Shown here: positions 1-5,000 of the stretch, piece by piece
How positions within the stretch are numbered: position 1 is the stretch's first letter
Layout: each line of letters begins with the position of its first letter
Made by a program: the position numbers and the translations under genes
The notes under the pieces: generated by a model
The model's database searches: none
What the model was told of the DNA's origin: nothing
What the model saw: only the letters and a program-made list of their open reading frames with translations
Origin: Acidobacteriaceae bacterium
GTDB taxonomy: Bacteria > Acidobacteriota > Terriglobia > Terriglobales > Acidobacteriaceae
DNA length: 5,000 bases
NCBI GenBank assembly: GCA_003152795.1
Contig: PMBA01000402.1
Span: 2,349 to 7,348, forward strand
Direction: 5' to 3'

Positions 1-330
1 GGCAACGATCTGCACTGCGTGGTTCCGCTATCCTTCCCTCAGGCTGCCCTCGGAACCGAGATTATGGTTCCCACGCTCGAGGGAGACCACAAGCTGAAAG
101 TCCCCGAAGGCACGCAGTCGGGAACCTCGTTTCGCATTCGAAGCAAAGGCGTGCCCGTGCTCAATGGGCACGGCAAGGGCGACCTGTACGTCGAGGTGCG
201 AATCCAAACACCCGGAAAACTGAGTAAGCGCCAGCGTGAACTGTTGGCCGAACTGGGAGAACTGTCCCCCGTGGAAAACAAACCGCAGCACCGGTCGCTG
301 CTGGGACGCGTGAAGGACATGTTCGCGTAG
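1..330 (+). CDS. dnaJ: DnaJ (Hsp40) co-chaperone, C-terminal end, 5' truncated by window
   Basis: The open frame enters from base 1 (first residues [12 protein letters not shown]) and ends at TAG 328-330, giving about 109 visible residues. It matches the second C-terminal substrate-binding domain of DnaJ: the 'q[26 protein letters not shown]' strand pattern, then '[20 protein letters not shown]', then the '[16 protein letters not shown]' helix that closes the domain. The J domain, G/F linker and zinc-finger region would lie upstream, outside the window. DnaJ delivers unfolded clients to DnaK and stimulates its ATPase in the cytoplasm. The short tail ([11 protein letters not shown]) is a normal C-terminus. 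The next gene is rsmE. In many bacteria prmA sits between dnaJ and rsmE, and here it is absent. The type of DnaJ (full DnaJ or CbpA-like) cannot be fully settled without the N-terminus. Confidence 0.93.
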   Translation, partial: GNDLHCVVPLSFPQAALGTEIMVPTLEGDHKLKVPEGTQSGTSFRIRSKGVPVLNGHGKGDLYVEVRIQTPGKLSKRQRELLAELGELSPVENKPQHRSLLGRVKDMFA

Positions 331-390
331 GGCAGTTGTCGGTCTCAGACTCACGCTCCAGAGCCTTATCATCCAAATGAAACAGCCTTT

Positions 391-425
391 ACTGAGAACT
401 GAGAACCGCGAACCGAGAACTAAAT
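391..425. repeat. 7-bp tandem repeat (ACTGAGA-type heptads) upstream of rsmE
   Basis: Successive heptads read ACTGAGA (391-397), ACTGAGA (398-404), ACCGCGA (405-411), ACCGAGA (412-418) and a degenerate ACTAAAT (419-425). The first four keep AC at positions 1-2 and GA at positions 6-7. The array ends one base before the rsmE ATG at 427, so it occupies the ribosome binding region. The GAG in the fourth heptad (416-418) is the only Shine-Dalgarno-like element. An inverted partial copy (TCTCAG) lies about 45 bp upstream in the same spacer. From memory, similar heptads recur in acidobacterial intergenic regions; this was not checked. Confidence 0.7.
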
Positions 426-426
426 C

Positions 427-1182
427 ATGACCCGCCGCCGCTGGATCGCCGACCAGGTAACCGGAGACACGGCTGCTCTGGTGGGCGACCATGCGGCTCA
501 CTTGGCGCGCGTGCTGCGCGCTGAAGTTGGCCAGCAGTTTGACATCGCAACCGGGGACGAGGTTCGCCGGGGAACCATCACCACGATCTCCCCTGATCGG
601 GTTGAGTTCGCGCTCGACACGAAGCCCTGCCATCGGCGAAGGTTCAAGCCGTCGGCCGCTCCCAGAGTCACGCTGGCCCTCGCCATCTTCAAGTTCGACC
701 GGATGGAGTGGGCGATGGAGAAGTGCACAGAGATTGGGGTAGCGCGGATCGTTCCCGTGATCGCGCGCCGAAGCGATGCGCATCTGGTTACCGCTGCCGT
801 AAAGCGGCACGAACGCTGGCAGCGCATCGTTCGTCAGGCCGCCGAACAGTCGCGAAGGTCTGCACCGCCTGAGATTTCAGCCCCGGTCAAGCTGAAAAAC
901 CTTGCGGACGCGGGTGTAATCGGGACCGGCGCGCTGCGTATCGTTCTCGCGGAGTCGCTCGCTGGATCGGAGGCGGACGATCGGTTGGGAGAAATTGTGC
1001 ATTCTGAATCATCCGTCGACGAGCTGGCGCTCGCCGTAGGCCCGGAGGGCGGATGGGCCGACCCGGAACTGTCGTGGCTGTACGAAACAGGATGGGTCGG
1101 CGCTTCACTCGGCGACAACATTCTGCGGGCCGAAACGGCGGCGATCGTCGCCACTGCCCTGGCCCTGGAAGCGCTGCGGTGA
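427..1182 (+). CDS. rsmE: 16S rRNA (uracil1498-N3)-methyltransferase RsmE
   Basis: This is a 251-residue protein of normal length for RsmE (E. coli 243). The family transfers a methyl group from S-adenosylmethionine to N3 of U1498 in 16S rRNA, in the assembled 30S subunit. The N-terminal 75 or so residues fit the PUA-like RNA-binding domain (RRRWIADQV, then HLARVLRAEVGQQFDI). The rest is a SPOUT methyltransferase domain with a C-terminal knot. Signature motifs are RMEWAMEKCTEIGV ending at residue 105, GPEGG at 205-209 and ILRAETA at 232-238; the last two form the SAM-binding knot. The start at ATG 427 fits the family N-terminus. Its ribosome binding site is poor (GAG at 416-418 within the heptad repeat). 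It lies 96 bp after dnaJ and 50 bp before the helicase gene, so co-transcription with both is possible. Confidence 0.95.
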   Translation: MTRRRWIADQVTGDTAALVGDHAAHLARVLRAEVGQQFDIATGDEVRRGTITTISPDRVEFALDTKPCHRRRFKPSAAPRVTLALAIFKFDRMEWAMEKCTEIGVARIVPVIARRSDAHLVTAAVKRHERWQRIVRQAAEQSRRSAPPEISAPVKLKNLADAGVIGTGALRIVLAESLAGSEADDRLGEIVHSESSVDELALAVGPEGGWADPELSWLYETGWVGASLGDNILRAETAAIVATALALEALR

Positions 1183-1232
1183 TTTCGCACATCCACAAGA
1201 AGCTCTGATATTCTCCGGCAAGCGGCTCTCAA

Positions 1233-4220
1233 TTGACATATCAGTTAAATTCCGCTGCCTCGCCCGCGATCAACATCGTTCCCGATGAACGCCAGCAGCA
1301 AGCCATCGGACACGTTCATGGGCCGATGCTGGTGATCGCCGGAGCCGGCACCGGGAAGACTACCGTCCTCACCCAGCGCGTGGCCAATCTCATCCGCGAA
1401 GGTTACGCGCGCCCCGACGAAATTGTTGCCCTCACCTACACGGAAAACTCGGCGGCGGAAATGTTGGCTCGCGTCCGCGGAGAATTGAAGGGTACTGCCA
1501 TCGACGGTCTGCAGGCCAGCACTTTTCATGCGTGGTGTAACGGACTGCTCCAGCGTCGCGGCGCTGGCTTCAGCGTGCTCGACGACAAGGATCTCTGGGT
1601 GTTCCTGCGGCGCCGAATCCGCGACCTTCGTTTGAAGCACTTCGTGCGCGCTGCCAACGTCGGTCAGTTTCTGGATAGCCTCCTCGAGTTCATGCGCCGC
1701 TGCCAGGACGAACTGGTTGGCCCTGCCGAGTACGCGCGTTATGTGGAGCGCCTCGAACGCGGCGAGGTACCGCTTCCCCGGGTTGCCCGCTCGAAGAAGC
1801 AGACGGAATTGGAAGATGAGGAAATCCTGGAGCGCTGCCAGGAAATCGCTCGTGTTTTCAGCACCGTGGAAAACATGCTGCTCGCAAAAAATCTGGGCAC
1901 CTTCGGGCACATGATCACCAGGGCCTATCGGTTGCTCAAGGACGATCCCACGTTGCTCGAAGAAGAACGGGCGCGCACTCGCTTCCTGCTGGTCGATGAA
2001 TTCCAGGATGCGAATTGTGCCCAGGTTGAAATTCTCTCGCTGCTCGCGGGAGCGGCGGCGAACGTGTTTGCCGTGGGCGATCCGGACCAGGCGATTTACC
2101 AGTTTCGCGGCGCTTCGAGCGAGGCCTTCACATTGTTTGCCAGGAAGTTTCCGGCCACGCGAGTTGTTGTGCTGGGGAAAAACCGCCGCTCGCTCTCGCC
2201 GATTCTCGGTTGCGCCTTCGGCATCGTGAATGAGAACCCGCCCGTGTTCTCGCCAACTCTCGCGCATCAAGGAAATTCAATTTCATACCAGCGGACGCCC
2301 CTGGAATCGCTCCGCGACGAAGAGGCGAAGCAAAAAGGGGAGACTGCGGCCGCGCCGAAGGTCGAAATTGTCACCTGGGGGGAGAAAGAAGTCGAGGCTG
2401 CCGACCTCGCCCACCGGATCCAGAAAAAGCGCAAGAACAGAGACCAGCCATGCAAGTGGAGCGATTTTGCGGTGCTCTATCGTCTGCACAACCATCGCGA
2501 TGAGTTGGTCCATGAATTTGCCGAGCGCGGCATCCCATTTTCGATCGAGGGCCTGGACGTTCTGGACACGTCGGAGGTCCGCGACGTTGTGGCTTGCCTG
2601 GCCGTCGCCGTGTCTCCTGACGATGCCACCAGCTTGTTTCGCGTGGCGGCGCTGCCGCAATTCGCCCTCAACCCAGTGGAATTGCGGGCGGCGATGAGGG
2701 CGGTGCGGCGGCAGGAACTCGATCTCCGAAATGTACTAGGAACATTGCCGAAAGGCGCGGCGGTCCTGGAAAGCGTGGAGAAAGTGCATCGCGAAGTGCG
2801 GAAGGACGGAGTGCGGGCGGATCATGCGGTGAACGTTGTGGTCCGGCACTTTGACCTGCAGCGTTCGGCGTTGGTGCTTGCGTTTCTTAAATTTGTCAAA
2901 GACTGGCAGTCGAAAGCGATTGTCGAAACCGGAAGCCCTTCCGAATTCCTCGAGTACCTCGATTATTTTGTCCAGGCGGGCGGGACAATTGCGCTTCCCC
3001 GCAGCACGGAAGATGCGGTGCAGCTTTTGACCGCCCACGCCGCCAAGGGACTGGAGTACCAGCACGTCGCCATCATTCGCGGATCGTCCGTCTCGTTCCC
3101 GAGTTCCTACCATGAACCGCTAATCGCTTTCCCGGCGGAGCTGCGTACGTCGGGAACCGCGTCCACTGACGATAAGGTTCTGCACGAGCAGGAAGAACGG
3201 CGCCTTTTCTACGTTGCCATGACGCGCGCCAGGGACACGCTGGCGATCTACGCGAACCAGGGCAAGAGCACCAAGAATGAGCCTCGTCCGACAAAATTCC
3301 TGCGCGAATTCATGGTCAGCCCGCCCTACAGGAAGTTCTGGTCCACACACCCAGCGGCCGCGGTGCAGGAGGAGTTGTTTGCCGGGGAAGAACAGAGAAT
3401 CGCCCTGGAGCAATCGAATGTGGCCGCCTGGCTCCTCATGCCGGCATCGGCTGACTTCGTCAGCGGCCTGAGTGCGTCGGCCATAGAAATCTACGAAGAG
3501 TGTCCGCTGCGCTTCAAACTGGAAAGGGAGTGGAACCTGCCGCGCGATGTGTCCGCATCGTTACACTACGGAGCGGCGATGCACAGCGTGCTGCGCACGT
3601 TTTACGACGCGCGGCGCTATCAGCGCGAGATCGGCGGCGACGATCTGCTGGAACAGTTCCGCTCTGCCCTGGCTGCCGCCGGTGTGGCCGACCGGTATCA
3701 GTACGAGTTGTATCTGCGCCAGGGAATCGAGCAGTTGCGCCAGTTCTTCGAGGCTGCCCGCGCTTCGGCGCCTGAGGTGATCGAGACTGAAGGCAGATTT
3801 GAACTGCAAGTGGGCTCGGCGAAGCTGTCGGGTCGCGTGGATCGGATGGATTGCACCGGTCCAGACACGGTTGCCATCGTGGACTACAAGACGGGGAAAC
3901 CGAAATCACAAGAAGATGCGGATAAGAGCCTGCAGCTGTCCTTGTATGCGCTGGCGGCGCGGGAGAGGTGGGGTAAACACGCCGACCGCCTGATCTTTCA
4001 CAACCTCGAAAACAACACCGCCATCTCCACAACGCGGACCGACTCTGAACTGGAAGCGGCGAAATTGCGCGTGCAGGAAGTGGCCGAAGGAATCGCGCGG
4101 GGAGAATTTCCGCCGAATCCCAAGTATCACTGCGTGTTTTGTCCCTATCGCAATCTTTGTCCAGCCACAGAGAAGGCCGTTGCCGCTCCGCGGAAGAAAT
4201 CGGCGTCTCGCGTTCATTAG
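1233..4220 (+). CDS. UvrD/PcrA-like SF1A helicase fused to RecB/AddB-type PD-(D/E)XK iron-sulfur nuclease
   Basis: The 995-residue protein has two parts. The helicase (about 15-700) shows a Q-motif (DERQQQAI, 18-25), Walker A AGAGTGKTT (36-44, K42), motif Ia ALTYTENSAAEM (66-77), TFHAW, motif II LLVDEFQD (252-259), motif III GDPDQAIYQFRGA (282-294), motif IV with NRRS, motif V VQLLTAHAAKGLEY (596-609) and motif VI EERRLFYVAMTRAR (654-667). The nuclease part (about 745-980) shows H784 in YGAAMHSVL, D870 in GRVDRMD, D884 and K886 in VDYKTGK, and Q901/Y905. C757 plus C967, C970 and C976 (last three C-x2-C-x5-C) match the 4Fe-4S pattern of AddB. By family, it should unwind and cut DNA ends in recombination or repair; AddAB and AdnAB are the nearest known systems. 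No partner subunit is visible. The start is TTG at 1233: a TGA at 1206-1208 closes the frame upstream, and the first ATG encodes M32, only just before Walker A. No convincing ribosome binding site precedes it. Confidence 0.92.
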   Translation: MTYQLNSAASPAINIVPDERQQQAIGHVHGPMLVIAGAGTGKTTVLTQRVANLIREGYARPDEIVALTYTENSAAEMLARVRGELKGTAIDGLQASTFHAWCNGLLQRRGAGFSVLDDKDLWVFLRRRIRDLRLKHFVRAANVGQFLDSLLEFMRRCQDELVGPAEYARYVERLERGEVPLPRVARSKKQTELEDEEILERCQEIARVFSTVENMLLAKNLGTFGHMITRAYRLLKDDPTLLEEERARTRFLLVDEFQDANCAQVEILSLLAGAAANVFAVGDPDQAIYQFRGASSEAFTLFARKFPATRVVVLGKNRRSLSPILGCAFGIVNENPPVFSPTLAHQGNSISYQRTPLESLRDEEAKQKGETAAAPKVEIVTWGEKEVEAADLAHRIQKKRKNRDQPCKWSDFAVLYRLHNHRDELVHEFAERGIPFSIEGLDVLDTSEVRDVVACLAVAVSPDDATSLFRVAALPQFALNPVELRAAMRAVRRQELDLRNVLGTLPKGAAVLESVEKVHREVRKDGVRADHAVNVVVRHFDLQRSALVLAFLKFVKDWQSKAIVETGSPSEFLEYLDYFVQAGGTIALPRSTEDAVQLLTAHAAKGLEYQHVAIIRGSSVSFPSSYHEPLIAFPAELRTSGTASTDDKVLHEQEERRLFYVAMTRARDTLAIYANQGKSTKNEPRPTKFLREFMVSPPYRKFWSTHPAAAVQEELFAGEEQRIALEQSNVAAWLLMPASADFVSGLSASAIEIYEECPLRFKLEREWNLPRDVSASLHYGAAMHSVLRTFYDARRYQREIGGDDLLEQFRSALAAAGVADRYQYELYLRQGIEQLRQFFEAARASAPEVIETEGRFELQVGSAKLSGRVDRMDCTGPDTVAIVDYKTGKPKSQEDADKSLQLSLYALAARERWGKHADRLIFHNLENNTAISTTRTDSELEAAKLRVQEVAEGIARGEFPPNPKYHCVFCPYRNLCPATEKAVAAPRKKSASRVH

Positions 4221-4288
4221 TGCGGCGGGACGGGCGGGGCGCCTGTCTCTCCACCGGGGCGAATGGGTTGGAGATTTGAAAACGCCGC

Positions 4289-4322
4289 AAAAAACTTTGG
4301 GGACGCTCATCGCGTCCCCTTT
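4289..4322. terminator. Perfect 8-bp stem hairpin; intrinsic terminator, probably shared by convergent transcripts
   Basis: GGGGACGC (4299-4306) and GCGTCCCC (4312-4319) pair perfectly around a 5-base loop. Read on the - strand, the hairpin is followed by AAAG and then six T's (4294-4289), so it suits the small - strand unit best, although the T-run is offset by four bases. Read on the + strand, it is followed only by TTT (4320-4322) about 80 bp after the helicase stop codon, a weak T-run. It lies between two transcription units that face each other, where a two-way terminator would be expected. Confidence 0.72.
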
Positions 4323-4343
4323 GTCGTTGCCTGTTGCAGGTTC

Positions 4344-4391
4344 TTAGTGCTTTTTGCTGCTTTTCTTCTTTGCTTTCTTTTTGGTTGCCAT
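4344..4391 (-). CDS. Putative 15-residue lysine-rich microprotein
   Basis: On the - strand, ATG (4391-4389) to TAA (4346-4344) encodes MATKKKAKKKSSKKH: eight lysines and a histidine in 15 residues, with no acidic residue. It is preceded by AGGGAG (4406-4401), nine bases before the ATG, and by a sigma70-like promoter further up. It is followed by a terminator hairpin. An in-frame upstream ATG at 4412 would add seven residues (MERENRS), but its ribosome binding site is weaker and the AGGGAG lies downstream of it, so the shorter form is preferred. I do not recognise a family. The composition resembles the basic tails of histone H1-like DNA-binding proteins, so nucleic-acid binding is a reasonable guess. 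Alternatives are a leader peptide, the remnant of a longer basic protein, or a small RNA whose A-rich stretch merely looks like lysine codons. Confidence 0.45.
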   Translation of the reverse strand: MATKKKAKKKSSKKH

Positions 4392-4400
4392 GGATCTATT

Positions 4401-4406
4401 CTCCCT
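4401..4406 (-). promoter_or_regulatory. Ribosome binding site of the lysine-rich microORF
   Basis: AGGGAG on the - strand lies nine bases before ATG 4391 and decides between the two possible in-frame starts (4391 and 4412). It sits directly beside the 3' arm of a small hairpin. Confidence 0.5.
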
Positions 4407-4423
4407 TTCCATTCTTCATGGAA
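4407..4423 (-). promoter_or_regulatory. Small leader hairpin next to the microORF ribosome binding site
   Basis: On the - strand TTCCAT (4423-4418) pairs with ATGGAA (4412-4407) around the 5-base loop GAAGA. The stem is A/T-rich and weak. It ends at the base before AGGGAG, and it contains the alternative upstream ATG (4412-4410) in its 3' arm. Confidence 0.4.
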
Positions 4424-4456
4424 TTTCGCAACGGTATTTTGTTGCAACTGTTTGAA

Positions 4457-4485
4457 TGTATAGAGTCAACGCAGAACGAAGTCAA
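4457..4485 (-). promoter_or_regulatory. Sigma70-like promoter for the minus-strand microgene
   Basis: On the - strand a -35 TTGACT (4485-4480, 5 of 6 matches) and a -10 TATACA (4462-4457, 4 of 6 matches) are separated by exactly 17 bp. A T-rich stretch (ATTTTTCTC) lies just upstream of the -35, like an UP element. The predicted transcript starts near 4450 and would run about 160 bases to the terminator. A second TTGACT copy (4469-4464) lies in the spacer, 16 bp from the first. The mismatch at the last -10 base lowers confidence. Confidence 0.5.
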
Positions 4486-4499
4486 GAGAAAAATGATCG

Positions 4500-4687
4500 A
4501 AACCGTCGCATGCAACACCGCACCAAAGTCACCTGCGCAACTCCGACACGAAAAAAAGTTCGCGCGCCATCGCACCTCAAGGTCAACCGTTCTCTCAATC
4601 GAGTTGTGCATTCCGTGCGCGTGTATCAGCAGAACGTTTTGCTGCGATGGCCGCGCGATCGAGCGTCGCGGACCCCGGCGAAGCTTT
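4500..4687. other. Intergenic stretch without a convincing gene
   Basis: Open frames cross this stretch on both strands, but they lack ribosome binding sites, have an arginine-heavy composition typical of chance frames in GC-rich DNA, and run into either the thiolase start or the microgene region. The only structures seen are an 18-bp near-palindrome (4627-4644) and a 5-bp stem CCGCG/CGCGG (4651-4655 with 4667-4671). Confidence 0.5.
4627..4644. promoter_or_regulatory. 18-bp near-perfect palindrome, possible operator
   Basis: CAGCAGAACGTTTTGCTG reads almost the same on both strands: 16 of 18 positions are symmetric, and only the sixth position and its partner break it. It is centred about 60 bp upstream of the predicted thiolase -10, a distance that fits an activator site or a remote operator. 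No regulator gene is nearby and I do not recognise the motif. Confidence 0.35.
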
Positions 4688-4710
4688 CCGCCATCTATAA
4701 TGAATGGCGG
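4688..4710 (+). promoter_or_regulatory. Probable thiolase promoter: TATAAT inside a perfect inverted repeat (operator-like)
   Basis: A perfect -10 hexamer TATAAT (4696-4701) lies in the 9-bp spacer of a perfect 7-bp inverted repeat, CCGCCAT (4688-4694) and ATGGCGG (4704-4710). Transcription would start near 4708, about 60 bases before the thiolase ATG. No -35 box is visible at 16-18 bp upstream (the bases there are CCCCGG-like), which suggests activator dependence or another sigma factor. A dimeric repressor bound to the repeat would cover the -10. TetR-family regulators of fatty-acid genes often bind such sites, but that link is inference only. Confidence 0.5.
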
Positions 4711-4717
4711 TTTCAAG

Positions 4718-4742
4718 CGACGCGTAGCTTTACAGCGCGTCG
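4718..4742 (+). promoter_or_regulatory. Stem-loop in the thiolase leader
   Basis: CGACGCG (4718-4724) pairs perfectly with CGCGTCG (4736-4742) around an 11-base loop, with one further possible G-U pair at its base. It ends 11 bases before the ribosome binding site GGGGAG (4754-4759). No T-run follows, so it is not an intrinsic terminator. It could stabilise the transcript, affect translation, or be a second operator at the DNA level. Confidence 0.4.
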
Positions 4743-4766
4743 AAAGAACGACTGGGGAGCGCAACC

Positions 4767-5000
4767 ATGGCCGGTTTGAATGATGTCGTGATCATCGCGG
4801 GATGCCGCACGCCGATCGGAAAATTTCAGGGAAGTCTGAGCGACATGGTTGCTCCGCGGATTGGCGCCGTCGCAGTGCGCGAAGCCGTCAAGCGGGCGAA
4901 TCTGCAGCCGCAACAAATCGATGAGTGCATCATGGGCAACGTCGTCTCCGCCGGACTCGGTCAGAATCCAGCGCGTCAGGCAGCGTTATTCGGCGGACTT
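4767..5000 (+). CDS. Acetyl-CoA C-acetyltransferase (thiolase), N-terminal part, cut by window end
   Basis: The first 78 residues match the N-terminus of biosynthetic-type thiolases: [20 protein letters not shown], then an '[31 protein letters not shown]' helix and strand, then [18 protein letters not shown]. These enzymes condense two acetyl-CoA to acetoacetyl-CoA (EC 2.3.1.9), or cleave 3-ketoacyl-CoA in the reverse direction, in the cytoplasm. The acyl-accepting cysteine, near residue 90 in the family, lies beyond the window, as do the C-terminal histidine and second cysteine. The start ATG 4767 has a strong ribosome binding site, GGGGAG (4754-4759), with a 7-base gap. A 546-bp gap and its own promoter-like region separate it from the helicase, so it probably begins a new operon. 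Whether it serves fatty-acid breakdown, polyhydroxybutyrate or another route cannot be told from this part. Confidence 0.93.
   Translation, partial: MAGLNDVVIIAGCRTPIGKFQGSLSDMVAPRIGAVAVREAVKRANLQPQQIDECIMGNVVSAGLGQNPARQAALFGGL

Noticed and set aside
28..810. A 260-codon - strand frame across dnaJ and rsmE
   Set aside because: It is antisense to two clearly recognisable genes, a common effect of high GC content, and shows no family motif.
1233..1238. TTGACA, a consensus -35 hexamer at the helicase start codon
   Set aside because: No -10-like hexamer lies 16-18 bp downstream, and the bases are the first two codons of the helicase.
1245..2270. A 341-codon - strand frame inside the helicase gene
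   Set aside because: Antisense to the conserved helicase motifs, with low-complexity content and no start signal.
4263..4463. A 66-codon + strand frame with a hydrophobic, membrane-like middle
   Set aside because: Its Phe/Leu-rich segment is simply the antisense of the lysine codons of the minus-strand microORF, it runs through the terminator hairpin, and no ribosome binding site precedes it.
4396..4764. A 122-codon - strand frame across the gap before the thiolase
   Set aside because: It crosses both the minus-strand promoter and the thiolase promoter region, lacks a ribosome binding site and resembles no family.
4456..4779. A 107-codon + strand frame ending inside the thiolase start
   Set aside because: Arginine-heavy chance composition, no ribosome binding site, no recognisable motif, and it overlaps the thiolase start and promoter in another frame.
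4700..4783. A 27-codon upstream frame ([12 protein letters not shown]...) overlapping the thiolase start
   Set aside because: Its ATG overlaps the -10 box, so it would lie before the predicted transcript start; no ribosome binding site and not in frame with the thiolase.
1..5000. CRISPR arrays, tRNA or rRNA genes, insertion sequences, phage or defence genes
   Set aside because: No regularly spaced repeats, cloverleaf sequences, transposase motifs or terminal inverted repeats were seen. The Cas4-like nuclease fold of the helicase protein alone is not evidence for a CRISPR system.

Overview
The window is GC-rich bacterial chromosome with four large genes, all on the + strand: the 3' end of dnaJ, a complete rsmE, a complete 995-codon UvrD-type helicase fused to a Cas4/AddB-type nuclease, and the 5' end of a thiolase gene. 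None of the first three shows signs of horizontal transfer. My best guess for the source is an Acidobacteriota-like (Terriglobia-like) genome. This rests on overall protein character and on the ACTGAGA-type heptad repeats between genes. It is a low-to-moderate confidence guess and no marker gene is present to settle it.

Layout. At 1-330 is the DnaJ C-terminal domain. At 331-426 is a short spacer ending in a 7-bp tandem repeat that runs into the start of rsmE (427-1182), the 16S rRNA m3U1498 methyltransferase. After 50 bp comes the helicase-nuclease (1233-4220), which must start at a TTG codon. It has all the SF1A helicase motifs, a RecB-type nuclease core and four cysteines spaced as in iron-sulfur nucleases of the AddB type. 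From 4221 to 4766 there is no conventional gene. The thiolase starts at 4767 with a good ribosome binding site and runs off the window.

The 546-bp gap before the thiolase is the most interesting part. Its left half holds a compact unit that reads on the - strand: a sigma70-like promoter (TTGACT, 17 bp, TATACA), a leader with a small hairpin, a Shine-Dalgarno sequence, a 15-codon lysine-rich reading frame (MATKKKAKKKSSKKH) and a perfect 8-bp-stem terminator followed by a T-run. It is convergent with the helicase gene, so the same hairpin may end both transcripts. The right half carries the probable thiolase promoter. A perfect TATAAT lies exactly inside a 7+7 bp inverted repeat, followed by a second perfect inverted repeat in the predicted leader and then the ribosome binding site. 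This looks like an operator plus a structured leader.

Functionally the genes are housekeeping: protein folding (DnaJ), ribosome modification (RsmE), DNA end processing or repair (helicase-nuclease) and acyl-CoA metabolism (thiolase). The first three could be co-transcribed. The thiolase begins a separately controlled unit.
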